Of a stretch of 18,566 bases of DNA, positions 8,898-15,994 are shown in pieces (position 1 is the first letter of the stretch; every line of letters starts with the position of its first letter). The stretch is from Leptospiraceae bacterium (GTDB taxonomy: Bacteria > Spirochaetota > Leptospiria > Leptospirales > Leptospiraceae): the NCBI GenBank assembly GCA_016711485.1, contig JADJSX010000011.1:1-18566 (forward strand), written 5' to 3'. A model generated the notes under the pieces. The model was not told the DNA's origin, did no database searches, and saw nothing but the letters and a program-made list of their open reading frames with translations. Position numbers and translations under genes: made by a program.

Positions 8898-9731
8898 TTA
8901 TAACTTTTCAATTTCTTCTATACTTAATCCAGTTGCTTTTACGATAGACTGAAAATCAATTCCTAGCGATTTAAGTTTTTTTCCAATTTCTAATTTCTCT
9001 TCCTTTTTAGCTTCCTCTTTTGCTTTCATCTCAGCAAATTCGACTCTACCTTTTTCATCTTGTTCTCTCATTAAAAAGTAATCATAACTATCCAATTCAT
9101 CCTTAGTCCAATTATGTTTATCTGATTCGGTATAGGCTTCCTTTAGTCCTTCGTCTGTAACGTCAGGCGGAACTACATCTAAATTCTCAGCATTTTTAAT
9201 AAAATAAATCCATTTATCAGTAAGAGTCTTACACTCATTTAACTCTTTTTGGAATTTAGGTAGCTTGATAAAGTTAAAATTAATATCTTTTAATTCATTT
9301 TTATGCGTTTCCATATTTAGAATTAAATGTCGAGTTAAATAGTTATTACCTTCAAAGTAATCAAATTCAAGTATACCGACTAATACAACTGGAGTAAGTT
9401 TAGAATAATCATCTCCCTTTTCTATTTGAGAAGAATATTCTTTGGAAACATAATATTGAATTCTTTTATCAAAGGCAACAACTTGACTCAGTTGCATTTC
9501 GACGATATACTTAGTTCCAGTTTGATCCTTTACATTTACATCAATGATGGAAGATTTAAGTCCTGTGATTCTTGGAAGTTGAAAAGTATTACGAAAATCT
9601 AAATCAATAATTTTTCTATCACCTTCTAAATTTAATACAGAATTTAAAAGGAGATAAGAATAACTTTCTTGGCTTCATTACCGAAAAATTTTTCTGAATG
9701 CGACATCGTTTTTTGGATCAGCAAATTTCAT
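8898..9731 (-). pseudogene. Rpn-family / PD-(D/E)XK nuclease-type protein (frameshifted N-terminus, cassette C)
   Basis: The natural start is the ATG at 9731, giving MKFADPKNDVAFRKIF, the hallmark opening of Rpn/PDDEXK_2 'putative transposase' proteins. Two lost bases then shift frames through FGNEAKKVILI and LLNSVLNLEGDRKIIDLDFR. From there the frame is open to 8898 and includes IIDVNVKDQTGTKYIVEMQL, the PD-(D/E)XK core with Asp and the ExQ element. The C-terminus has a lysine/glutamate helix and the GIDFQSIVKATGLSIEEIEK tail typical of the family. Length would be about 278 residues, normal for these proteins, which are nucleases reported to promote recombination in E. coli (RpnA) and are widespread in Leptospira. 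It lies downstream of the cassette C lipoprotein gene on the same strand. An N-terminally truncated product from the ATG at 9497 would lack the Asp and the Glu of ExQ. Confidence 0.85.
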
Positions 9732-9785
9732 AACTTAACTATTTCTATTTATTTTTATTATGTCAAGTGGATTTAACTCTTAAAA

Positions 9786-9819
9786 CCAAGTCTTTGTTTG
9801 TAAATAATTGACCAAAGAC
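9786..9819 (-). terminator. Possible terminator between the two cassette C genes
   Basis: On the minus strand GGTCTTTG (9812-9819) pairs with CAAAGAC (about 9790-9796) and is followed by TTGGTTTT. The loop is long (about 16 nt), so the stem is weak. It would end the lipoprotein transcript before the Rpn gene. Confidence 0.3.
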
Positions 9820-9840
9820 CTGATTTTCATTATAATTTCT

Positions 9841-10217
9841 CTAACCGCCGCAGTTTGGAGTTAGAACAAAGTTAGTTTGATCAAATGACCATATTGCTCC
9901 GGTCGCCAACCAATCAATAACCAGAATTGTAATAACACCAAAATCAATAATTAAACCAAGTAAAGTTACTGCATTAAATGATCTTTGCCCAATTGCCTGT
10001 GCGTCACTACAACCTTTTTTACTAGCTCTTAATCGTAGATCTTGTTTTTTTGAAACTACTGTAACAGCAGAATCTCTTCCAACTTCTACTTCATTGATAA
10101 ATAAAGTAGTTCGTTACTTCGAACGTTGATTGTTTCCTTTGTTCCAGAAAACATTGCTGCACAGCTTTGTAAGAATACTGCTTGTATTAGCAGTATTAAA
10201 AATATTGTCTTTTTCAT
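9841..10217 (-). pseudogene. Frameshifted small lipoprotein (cassette C)
   Basis: The ATG at 10217 has an AAGGAG ribosome site. The protein begins MKKTIFLILLIQAVFLQSCA, a lipoprotein signal peptide with LQSC lipobox, then MFSGTKETINVRSNE. One A is missing near 10107-10112; restoring it continues TTLFINEVEVGRDSAVTVVS, LRLRASKKGCSDAQAIG, a hydrophobic stretch LLGLIIDFGVITILVIDWLA and the end TNFVLTPNCGG at 9841. This matches a widespread lipoprotein group with a PEGA-like front part (SGTK-x-TINV-SNP) and a D-x-x-TGA-W-x-LD-type membrane-near tail ending in P-x-C. The role is unknown. Restored length is 125 residues. It is the first gene of cassette C after the repeat unit at 10288. Confidence 0.75.
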
Positions 10218-10287
10218 AGACTTCGCTCCTTGTATTTTAACTGCGACATTCACTACGCCGTTAAATTCTTACAAAGAAAACTCACGC

Positions 10288-10628
10288 CACGCCAGAAAAT
10301 GCCGCTTAACGTTCAAAGTCATGTCTCCAAGCCGAACAACTACTAGCAAGTCCTGTGACTGAACGGATGGCACGCAAACTTGCTTCGGTCACTGAGTGCA
10401 TATTCCGTAAATAACCTCCCACCTAATCTGTAAATAAGCTGAGTAGCAGCTTCCGAGCATGCGTATCGAAGTGCTGCAAGTTTCGTGACAGGAGTGAAGG
10501 CGCTGGACTTGCATTAGTCTGACAAATATACTACAAAGTCTAACAATCACAACCAAGCTGGCTCGGAGCAAGAGAGTGAACAGCTTCCGAACATAGTTCA
10601 CTCTCTTAGCGGATACTCGCAGTTGAAC
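10288..10628 (+). repeat. Structured cassette-junction repeat, unit 5, interrupted by IS91-like copy 2
   Basis: The left end has CACGCCAG and box GCTTAAC (10304-10310), then jumps straight to CAAAGTCATGTCTCCAAGCC, so the outer arm and first hairpin are deleted. It continues with ACTAGCAAGTCCTGTGACTG and AACGGATGGCACGCAAACTT. About 90 extra bases, with their own hairpin (GCAGCTTC near 10450 with GAAGTGCTGC near 10470), sit in the third stem. The last hairpin pairs GAGAGTGAAC (10572-10581) with GTTCACTCTC (10596-10605), then AGCGGATACTCGCAGTTGAAC. There the IS begins; the right core box is at 13054 after it. Confidence 0.85.
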
Positions 10629-10709
10629 AAAACCGCGTTGCGGTAGTTGTCGAGATAAATATAATGCAACCACGATACGGAAGAATGTAAAGAAAATTAA
10701 TTTAGGATT

Positions 10710-10761
10710 ATGTACCTTATCAAAATATATTTCTGGTACTTATAATCAAAATAAGATACAT
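10710..10761 (+). promoter_or_regulatory. Promoter and flanking inverted repeat of the recombinase-transposase operon
   Basis: TTATCA (10717-10722), an 18 bp spacer and TATAAT (10741-10746) form a plausible sigma-70 promoter. It is framed by ATGTACCTTAT (10710-10720) and ATAAGATACAT (10751-10761), an almost perfect inverted repeat that could be an operator or a DNA-end structure. Copy 3 has the same arrangement with one more A. The recombinase ribosome site GGAGGA lies just ahead of its ATG. Confidence 0.55.
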
Positions 10762-10788
10762 GGCTCAAATACAATTTGGAGGAATTCC

Positions 10789-11727
10789 ATGAGCCTGCTG
10801 AGAGAGAAAATGATTCGAGAATTAAAGCTCAAGACCATGAGCGAAAAAACGATAAAGAGTTACGTTTCGTATGTAAATTATCTGGCAAAGTATTACAAAA
10901 AATCTCCGGATAAAATAAATAGAGAAGAAGTAAAGAATTACCTTTACCATTTAAGAGTTAATGGACAATTATCCGCTAATACATTGAATGTTGTGCATAG
11001 TGCGATACGATTTTTCTTCATTCATGTAATTAATGCGGAATGGGTTGTGAAAGACATCGCTAAATACAAACGCGATAAGAGTAAACCGATTGTGTTAAGC
11101 AAATCAGAAGTGGAGGCTATTTTGAATTTAACCTGGAATATAAAGCACAAGACTATACTCACTCTCATCTATTCAGCAGGACTTCGAGTCAGTGAAGCAG
11201 CTAAGTTAAAGGTCAATCAAATAGACCCAGACAGAATGCAGATATTTGTCAAAGATGGAAAAGGTGGAACAGATCGTTATGCGCTATTGTCTCCCACTAC
11301 TTTGAAATTGTTACGAGATTACATACAAGAATATAAACCTGTCGATTACCTATTTTACGCAAGAGATAAAAACAAGATGAAAAGCTTTTCTGTTCGTGCA
11401 ATACAGCGTGCATTTAAGGATGCTCTTTTTAAAGCGGGGATAACAAAGAATGCCTCTGTCCATACTCTAAGACACTCTTTTGCAACACATCTTCTTGAAG
11501 CAGGGGTTAATATGCATCATATTCAACTTCTACTCGGACATTTTTCTCCTCAGGCTACATATATTTATTTACATGTCAGACGATACGATTTAATGAATAT
11601 TAAGAGTCCCTTAGATACATACGATTACAATATTTTAACCAATCCTTTACAGACGGGAGGTCTGGCAAATGGAAACATCACAACAAGAAGAGATGTTGGT
11701 CAGAAAGAGGATACTGGAAGTAGCTGA
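10789..11727 (+). CDS. Tyrosine recombinase (XerD/IntI-like) of IS91-like copy 2, intact
   Basis: 312 residues, started at an ATG with a GGAGGA ribosome site. The N-terminal SAM-like DNA-binding domain covers about residues 1-90 and the catalytic domain about 100-277. All active-site residues are present: Arg133 (GLRVSEAAKL), Lys158 (DGKGG), His225 and Arg228 (HTLRHS), His251 (LLGH) and nucleophile Tyr260 (YIYLHV). It catalyses strand exchange between short sites via a 3'-phosphotyrosine. The end (QRAF, AGITK, SPLD) resembles integron integrases, but the extra IntI-specific insert before the HTLRHS motif is missing. It is therefore placed with the recombinases accompanying some IS91-family transposases. 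It overlaps the transposase start by 59 bp, and its last ~35 residues, read in the overlap, look non-conserved. It is the only intact recombinase in the window and could act on the element's own ends, on the junction repeats, or in dimer resolution. Confidence 0.9.
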   Translation: MSLLREKMIRELKLKTMSEKTIKSYVSYVNYLAKYYKKSPDKINREEVKNYLYHLRVNGQLSANTLNVVHSAIRFFFIHVINAEWVVKDIAKYKRDKSKPIVLSKSEVEAILNLTWNIKHKTILTLIYSAGLRVSEAAKLKVNQIDPDRMQIFVKDGKGGTDRYALLSPTTLKLLRDYIQEYKPVDYLFYARDKNKMKSFSVRAIQRAFKDALFKAGITKNASVHTLRHSFATHLLEAGVNMHHIQLLLGHFSPQATYIYLHVRRYDLMNIKSPLDTYDYNILTNPLQTGGLANGNITTRRDVGQKEDTGSS

Positions 11728-12813
11728 AGTTTTTCGAGAAAATGAAAAGAATTCTTTTCTGTCTATGGAAATTCCTTAACTCGAAACGAGGTAAAAGCGT
11801 ATTATGCGATCAGGAATTGCAGAACAGAGACGCTCGGTGGTCACGTAGATAAATGTAGTCACTGTGGATTCGAAAAGAATTCCTACAATTCCTGCCGCAA
11901 TCGACACTGTCCCAAATGTCAGTATTTAAGAAAAGAGAAATGGTTAGTTAAAGAGAATAAGAACGTTTTACCGGTAAAGTATTTTCATGTCGTATTTACT
12001 CTTCCCAGTGAATTAAACTCACTCATATTAAATAACAAAAAAATATTCTATTCCCTTTTATTTAAAACTGTCTCGGATACTTTAAGAATGGTAAGTAAGA
12101 ATAAAAAGTATCTAAATTGTATTCCTGGTTTTTTATGTATTCTGCACACCTGGGGACAGACTTTATCCTTTCATCCACATATTCATGTTCTAATCACAGG
12201 AGGTGGAATTTCTGCGGATAAAGGCAAATGGATCGATTCAAGAGATAAATTCTTTCTGCCGATTCCCGTTCTATCAAAACTATTTCAGAGATTATTTTTA
12301 TTTCATTTAAAAAAATACTATCATGGAAGTTATCTTACTATTCCCAAAAGTTGTGAAGAATTAAATGATCCATCACACTTTCAAAGATTTTTAACAAACC
12401 TCTATTCTAAAAAATGGATCGTATATACAAAACAACCTTTTGAAAATCCCGACTCCGTAATTAAATACCTCGGACGTTATACACACAGGATAGCAATCAG
12501 TAACCAGAGAATATTAGAAATCACAAACAATACCGTAACATTCAGATACAAAGATTATGCGGATAATGACAAACTCAAAACAATGACTCTACCATGTGTA
12601 GAGTTTATTCGCAGGTTTCTTATGCATATCCTTCCATTAGGATTCGTTAAAATCAGACATTACGGAATCATCGCAAACCGATCTCGCAAAGACTCTCTCG
12701 AATTATGTAAGTCACTTCTTAAAAAACTAAATCGTTCTTTAAATCAGAAGTCTACACCGGAAGAATGGAAAGATATTCTTGCGTCCATGATCAAAAAAGA
12801 TTCTCCTATGTAG
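11669..12813 (+). pseudogene. IS91-type Y2 transposase, copy 2 (single frameshift)
   Basis: The ATG at 11669 (ribosome site GGGAGG) opens a 36-codon frame ending at 11779. One A is missing in AATGAAAAGAATTC (about 11742-11754; copies 1 and 3 have one more). The other frame is then open from 11746 to 12813 without an ATG before 12088. It carries the zinc-binding domain (CSHCGFEKN, YNSCRNRHCPKCQYLRKEK), FHPHIHVLITGGG (HUH) and KYLGRYTHR with the two tyrosines spaced YxxxY. Restored, the protein is 381 residues, a normal IS91 length. This is the best-preserved transposase of the three. The shift lies in an A-rich run, so slippage or a sequencing error could restore it. Confidence 0.9.
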
Positions 12814-12938
12814 CGTATGTAAAATTGGCTCTTTCGTATCCATTAGCCTCATCCAAAAACAAGTCCGACCTCCCTAGTCACTTTGAATCCCCATAGTCCC
12901 GCATAAAGTCTCATTACAACGCGGTTTCGGGAAGCTCT

Positions 12939-13043
12939 TCTAACCGCAATAGACTTTTTGAGATTTTTTCTTCGGATTTATTCCGGTTAATACTTCTTAG
13001 CCGCTTTCCCTAATTCGGCTCTCGTAAGTCTATTGCGTTTAGA
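12939..13043. repeat. Long palindrome at the right end of IS91-like copy 2
   Basis: The same structure as at the end of copy 1: TCTAACCGCAATAGACTTT (12939-12957) facing TAAGTCTATTGCGTTTAGA (13025-13043), with AGCCG/CGGCT inside. The part between the arms differs from copy 1 at several positions, while the adjacent transposase 3' half is nearly identical, so this stretch may have a different history from the element body. Confidence 0.6.
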
Positions 13044-13053
13044 AACTGAATGT

Positions 13054-13072
13054 GTTAGACGAAGCGACTTAG
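13054..13072 (+). repeat. Left end of cassette D with GTTAGAC core-like box
   Basis: GTTAGACGAAGCGACTTAG is the inverted complement, 17 of 19, of CTAAGTCGTTTCGCCTAAC at 14413-14431, the other end of this cassette. The pair is unique to this cassette. A short stem AGCGT/ACGCT (13071-13091) follows and may help end transcription of the minus-strand genes. Confidence 0.7.
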
Positions 13073-13097
13073 CGTTTATCGAAGAGACGCTGATCTC

Positions 13098-13292
13098 CTA
13101 ACAACGTTTATATAAAATAAACATTAAAACATACAAGAATGATAATCTAAAAATATATTTTGAAATAGTTTGTAAATTAGAATAATTATTCTTACTCATA
13201 TAAAAAGATATTAACAGAGAATATATCATTGCGGACAAAAGAAATGCCCATAATAATGAAAAGAGTAAATCACTTCTTGAAAAAATTATCAA
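13098..13292 (-). CDS. Small membrane protein, possible partner or immunity protein (cassette D)
   Basis: 64 residues with two membrane segments: LLFSLLWAFLLSAMIYSLLI (about 9-28) and a second around YIFRLSFLYVLMFIL (46-60), joined by a polar SKNNYSNLQTISK loop. The start overlaps the end of the upstream papain/NlpC-like gene by 23 bp in another frame, so translation is probably coupled. I do not recognise a family. Small two-helix membrane proteins directly behind a hydrolase gene are often immunity proteins or holin-like partners, which is inference from position and topology only. The short length leaves some doubt that it is translated. Confidence 0.5.
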   Translation of the reverse strand: MIIFSRSDLLFSLLWAFLLSAMIYSLLISFYMSKNNYSNLQTISKYIFRLSFLYVLMFILYKRC

Positions 13293-14190
13293 AGTATGAA
13301 AATCTCCATCTTCTTACTTTTATTTCATCAGGTGAAACTCCAAAGAATAGGAATCTTCCAATACTTTTATTTTCTATATCTTTTATTTTATAAATTCTCT
13401 TTTCTACCGGTGTGGGGTCACCGCCATGCTCTGTCAAATTTCCTTGATATATCATAACATTTTCAGAATCCACTGCTACTACAATTTGTGCATGGTACCA
13501 TCCAACTCCAGGATATTTATAAGAAAGTATATCCCCAACTTGCATGTTTTTTAGAGGTATATCTTTTAATATTCTATTATTGTGAAAAATATCTGGTGAT
13601 CCATAATTTAATTCAATAGCACTTCTAAAATCATTATAAGTATTTAATAATCGAATTTTTTTATTCTTTACAAAAAATGGATTATTATTATCAAATTCAG
13701 GGTCATTCTCAGCTTTATAGTCATCATAAAAATGTACAGGAAGTTTGTATTGGTAAGCAAAATCAAGTAACCCTCTTATCATTAAATCACCGCAATCAAT
13801 TATTAATTTATTATTTTGTGATAAATTATAATAATTTGCAAAATGACTAGGGATTAAACTTTTCCATAAATTTTCAAAAGTTATAAATTTATATACTGAT
13901 TTAAAAACAGGATCGCTAACTTTAACTTGTATTACGTCACTCCATTTAAATTTACTCTTCCAAATAGGGGGCAACAATGGTTTTTGATCTTGGCTGTATA
14001 TTTCTTGCGTTGAATTTGACAACTGGGCGAGAGTAGCTAAACCACCTCCAATTGCTAACGTCTTTCCGAAAGATTGAAGATTTTTGCTAGAAGAAAATTG
14101 ACACAAGATTCCAGCAAATAATGTAAAAACACCTAAGCTAGCTGTATTTATTGATTCTTCCTTGTTTCCATATAATAATTCATTTTTCAT
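13270..14190 (-). CDS. Papain/NlpC-P60-like putative peptidase or amidase with membrane N-terminus (cassette D)
   Basis: 306 residues, intact, with an AAGGAG ribosome site. Two short hydrophobic stretches near the N-terminus (about 16-30 and 43-58) could anchor it. The C-terminal half has the layout of an NlpC/P60-type cysteine hydrolase: IIDCGDLMIRGLLD with Cys133, the MQVGDILSYKYPG turn (about 216-228), WYHAQIVVAV with His233, and the strand MIYQGNL with Gln249/Asn251 as possible third residue. Such enzymes cut peptidoglycan peptides or other amide bonds. I do not recognise the exact family, and similarity is by motif order only. It is the main gene of cassette D, followed by a small overlapping membrane protein. 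This suggests a toxin-type hydrolase with an immunity partner, or a housekeeping envelope enzyme. A good promoter lies 45-70 bp upstream. Confidence 0.65.
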   Translation of the reverse strand: MKNELLYGNKEESINTASLGVFTLFAGILCQFSSSKNLQSFGKTLAIGGGLATLAQLSNSTQEIYSQDQKPLLPPIWKSKFKWSDVIQVKVSDPVFKSVYKFITFENLWKSLIPSHFANYYNLSQNNKLIIDCGDLMIRGLLDFAYQYKLPVHFYDDYKAENDPEFDNNNPFFVKNKKIRLLNTYNDFRSAIELNYGSPDIFHNNRILKDIPLKNMQVGDILSYKYPGVGWYHAQIVVAVDSENVMIYQGNLTEHGGDPTPVEKRIYKIKDIENKSIGRFLFFGVSPDEIKVRRWRFSYFDNFFKK

Positions 14191-14233
14191 AATAAATATC
14201 TCCTTTTATTATATTTTTAATAAGAGTCTGTAA

Positions 14234-14261
14234 ATTATATGTTAAGGCGTATTTTTTACAA
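14234..14261 (-). promoter_or_regulatory. Promoter of the cassette D operon
   Basis: On the minus strand TTGTAA (14256-14261), a 16 bp spacer and a perfect TATAAT (14234-14239) lie about 44 bp ahead of the papain/NlpC-like gene. The promoter is inside the cassette, so the gene does not depend on a promoter outside the array. Confidence 0.6.
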
Positions 14262-14412
14262 GTAAATTTTTCTAGCTTTTTACCCATGAAAACACTGATG
14301 CCAGATCATCATAATTGTTAAGTGATTTTTAAAAACCTGAATTTATTGGCTTTTTCGAAAATTTCACTAAGTAATTATGTTTTTTCTAGATAAGTCTTTG
14401 TTAAGGTAATTT

Positions 14413-14722
14413 CTAAGTCGTTTCGCCTAACGTTTAAGCGTATCTGACGTTGAAATAAAATGGAAAAATGCGGGTAGCATTTTTTCATTTTATTTCAATG
14501 TCTCCGAGTCTACAAAAACAAGCAACAAAATATGACTGAGCGGAAGGCGCGGAAATTGCTTTTGTTTGCAATTTTCCGTGACTGTAGCGAAGGCGTATTT
14601 TTTGCATAGTCCTCTTAGAACTAAAAATTCTTCTACAACAATTAAATCAGACTCGGAGCAAGAGGCAAATCTTTTCTTGCCTCGCCGCAGATCACGCTTT
14701 GTTAGACGGTGTTTTAGGTTCG
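14413..14722 (+). repeat. Structured cassette-junction repeat, unit 7 (complete, uninterrupted)
   Basis: The only complete unit. Boxes are GCCTAAC (14425-14431) and GTTAGAC (14701-14707), 283 bp in all. The outer arms AAGCGTATCTG and CAGATCACGCTT pair with one bulged base. Hairpin 1 is TTGAAATAAAATG (14450-14462) with CATTTTATTTCAA (14486-14498), inner stem AAAAATGC/GCATTTTT. A third stem is GGAAATTGC (14551-14559) with GCAATTTTCC (14568-14577). The last stem is GAGGCAA (14662-14668) with TTGCCTC (14677-14683). Linkers TGTCTCCGAG and CTCGGAGCAAG match the other units while the stem sequences differ. It separates cassettes D and E; its flanks include the ends of both. Confidence 0.85.
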
Positions 14723-14765
14723 CATAATACTACTAAGCGCTAACTGACGCTTTACTAAAACCAGT

Positions 14766-14782
14766 CCCGACACGATGTCGGG
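14766..14782 (-). terminator. Hairpin downstream of the toxin-antitoxin genes
   Basis: CCCGACA / TGTCGGG, seven perfect pairs with a three-base loop. On the minus strand it is followed by ACTGGTTTT, a short T-run, so it may be the terminator of the cassette E operon. It lies about 80 bp after the last stop codon and 45 bp before the cassette end. Confidence 0.5.
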
Positions 14783-14862
14783 TGTAACAGTTATTCAGTC
14801 TTACTTTTCTAAATTATTTTTATAGTATAATTATCATTTATCGCAAATTTAAATATTTCCTA

Positions 14863-15165
14863 TTACGGATTTCCTCTAGGTCTATAACCGTTCAGTTGTT
14901 CAAATTTTGAAATATACTGCTTTTCTATTTCTTTTGCTTTAACTCTTCCTTGAATACCAACTAGTAAAATATTAGCAAAATATTGAGCATATCCAACTAG
15001 GCGATTGAATACAGTAACTTGTTCATTGGCTCTGGATGAGGTTCCATCAGAATTTAAAGGTTTCCCGCAAATTCCATATTTATACACAGTGTTATCCTCT
15101 GAGTCAATAATTTCATATAGATGGTGGTCATCCATATTTTCATTGGAATTTTTATGAACTGCCAT
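14863..15165 (-). CDS. Putative small nuclease toxin with GIY-YIG/URI-like fold (cassette E)
   Basis: 100 residues. The motif order fits a compact GIY-YIG-type domain as seen at the ends of polymorphic toxins (Tox-URI class): HHLYEIIDSEDNTVYKYGI (Tyr28, Tyr30-Gly), a conserved Ser-Arg (SSRANEQ, Arg45), GIQGRVKAKEIEKQYI with Arg74 and Glu79/Glu81, and the final GYRPRGNP with Asn99. The expected activity is metal-dependent DNA or RNA cleavage. Here the domain stands alone as a free protein. Its ATG overlaps the stop of the upstream DUF4240 gene by one base (TAATG), a layout typical of toxin-antitoxin pairs with the antitoxin first. The family assignment rests on motif recognition only. It is the last gene of cassette E. 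Confidence 0.6.
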   Translation of the reverse strand: MAVHKNSNENMDDHHLYEIIDSEDNTVYKYGICGKPLNSDGTSSRANEQVTVFNRLVGYAQYFANILLVGIQGRVKAKEIEKQYISKFEQLNGYRPRGNP

Positions 15166-15764
15166 TACTTCTCGCCAAAGAGCATTTTCTTTAAATCAAA
15201 ATCACCGTCCCATCCTTTACTATTAAAAAAGGTTTCAGGAATAAACTTAGGAACATAGTTCATTTCTTTTCCAGTTTTAATTTTATAGGCTTCGGCTGGC
15301 AAATATAGAATTGCCTCAAAATCAGAATTTTTGGGCATTAATTTTGGATTAAATAAAACTCTAGAATAAAAATCCTTTCCTTTTGCGACTACCAATGCCC
15401 TAGTAAATAAAAATATATCAGGAGAAAATGAAGATTCTTCTTCTTTGTAGGAGTAATCTCCGATAAACCTTGCATGTTCTTTTGTATCTAGGCGAAATAA
15501 TTTTTCAGAAAGTATTTCTTTAAACTGACAAATATTTTCTTGAGATAATGAGACTAATCTATCTAGTAGAGGAGAAAGTATTTTTGAATCTGTTTCTTGA
15601 TTCCAATCTATCAGTTCAATCAAGTCCCAAAAATAATCTTCGCTTACTATAACATTTCCATCCTCTTCCAAAAAGGTCACAATTACATTTGTGCTACTTT
15701 GAATTTTAGGAGGTAGACTTAGTTCAATTCTTCCATTTTCGTATTTACCTTTCACAGAAATCAT
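15165..15764 (-). CDS. DUF4240 protein with AF2212-like N-terminal segment; likely antitoxin/immunity (cassette E)
   Basis: 199 residues, with an AAAGGAG ribosome site. Residues 1-34 (MISVKGKYENGRIELSLPP, VIVTFLEED) look like the short beta-rich AF2212/DUF104 antitoxin segment that begins many VapB-like antitoxins. From about 43 a DUF4240 domain follows: SEDYFWDLIELIDWN, a helix with LVSLSQENICQFKEILSEKL, then DIFLFTRALVVAKGKDFYSR and LPAEAYKIKTGKE. DUF4240 proteins recur next to toxin domains and are regarded as immunity-like. The joining of both in one chain is unusual. The stop overlaps the start of the nuclease-like gene (TAATG), so the two are translationally coupled, antitoxin first. 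Self-regulation of the operon is likely but no operator was identified. Confidence 0.7.
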   Translation of the reverse strand: MISVKGKYENGRIELSLPPKIQSSTNVIVTFLEEDGNVIVSEDYFWDLIELIDWNQETDSKILSPLLDRLVSLSQENICQFKEILSEKLFRLDTKEHARFIGDYSYKEEESSFSPDIFLFTRALVVAKGKDFYSRVLFNPKLMPKNSDFEAILYLPAEAYKIKTGKEMNYVPKFIPETFFNSKGWDGDFDLKKMLFGEK

Positions 15765-15914
15765 AATATGCTCCTTTATTGACTCTAATTCATGTAAAAA
15801 ATAAAGACAACATTTTTTTCACTGCAATAATAAATTCGTAATCTAATTTTACTATTTATTTCTTATGAATATTTAAATCTCAATCTCAAAGCCCAAGCTA
15901 AATTCGGCAAAGTT

Positions 15915-15960
15915 ATATCCAAAACACAGAGAATCTTATTCTGGCTCTGTTTTGGATATA
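15915..15960. terminator. Strong bidirectional hairpin between two cassette E transcription units
   Basis: TATATCCAAAACACAGAG faces CTCTGTTTTGGATATA across a ~13 base loop, about 16 nearly perfect pairs. It lies between the membrane-protein gene (stop at 15995) and the antitoxin gene (start at 15764). The long stem with internal T-run fits a terminator working in either direction and separates the membrane protein from the toxin-antitoxin operon. Confidence 0.6.
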
Positions 15961-15994
15961 ATTACTTAACTTAGAAAACAATTAATTACTAAAA

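Larger units (their letters stand above)
10629..13051 (+). mobile_element. IS91-like element with tyrosine recombinase, copy 2 (most complete)
   Basis: About 2.4 kb. The left end AAAACCGCGTTGCGG is identical to copy 3 and preceded by GAAC; the right end ends just before GTTAGAC. The 11-base AAACCGCGTTG (10630-10640) recurs inverted as CAACGCGGTTT at 12917-12927, so the true right terminus may be there, with the palindrome beyond belonging to the host repeat. The element encodes an intact tyrosine recombinase and a transposase with one frameshift. It sits inside the right arm of repeat unit 5, at the C/D cassette junction. Confidence 0.85.

Noticed and set aside
10389..10673. Open reading frame of 94 codons on the minus strand
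   Set aside because: It lies wholly within repeat unit 5 and the IS left end; the sequence is explained by structured non-coding repeats, and related frames in unit 8 differ in length and frame.
10789..11727. Calling the recombinase a true integron integrase (IntI)
   Set aside because: The extra IntI-specific segment ahead of the HTLRHS motif is absent and the gene is part of an IS91-type element in three copies, so only similarity is claimed.
11742..11754. Programmed frameshifting in the transposase of copy 2
   Set aside because: The other copies read through this point without a shift and break elsewhere, so independent indels explain the data better.
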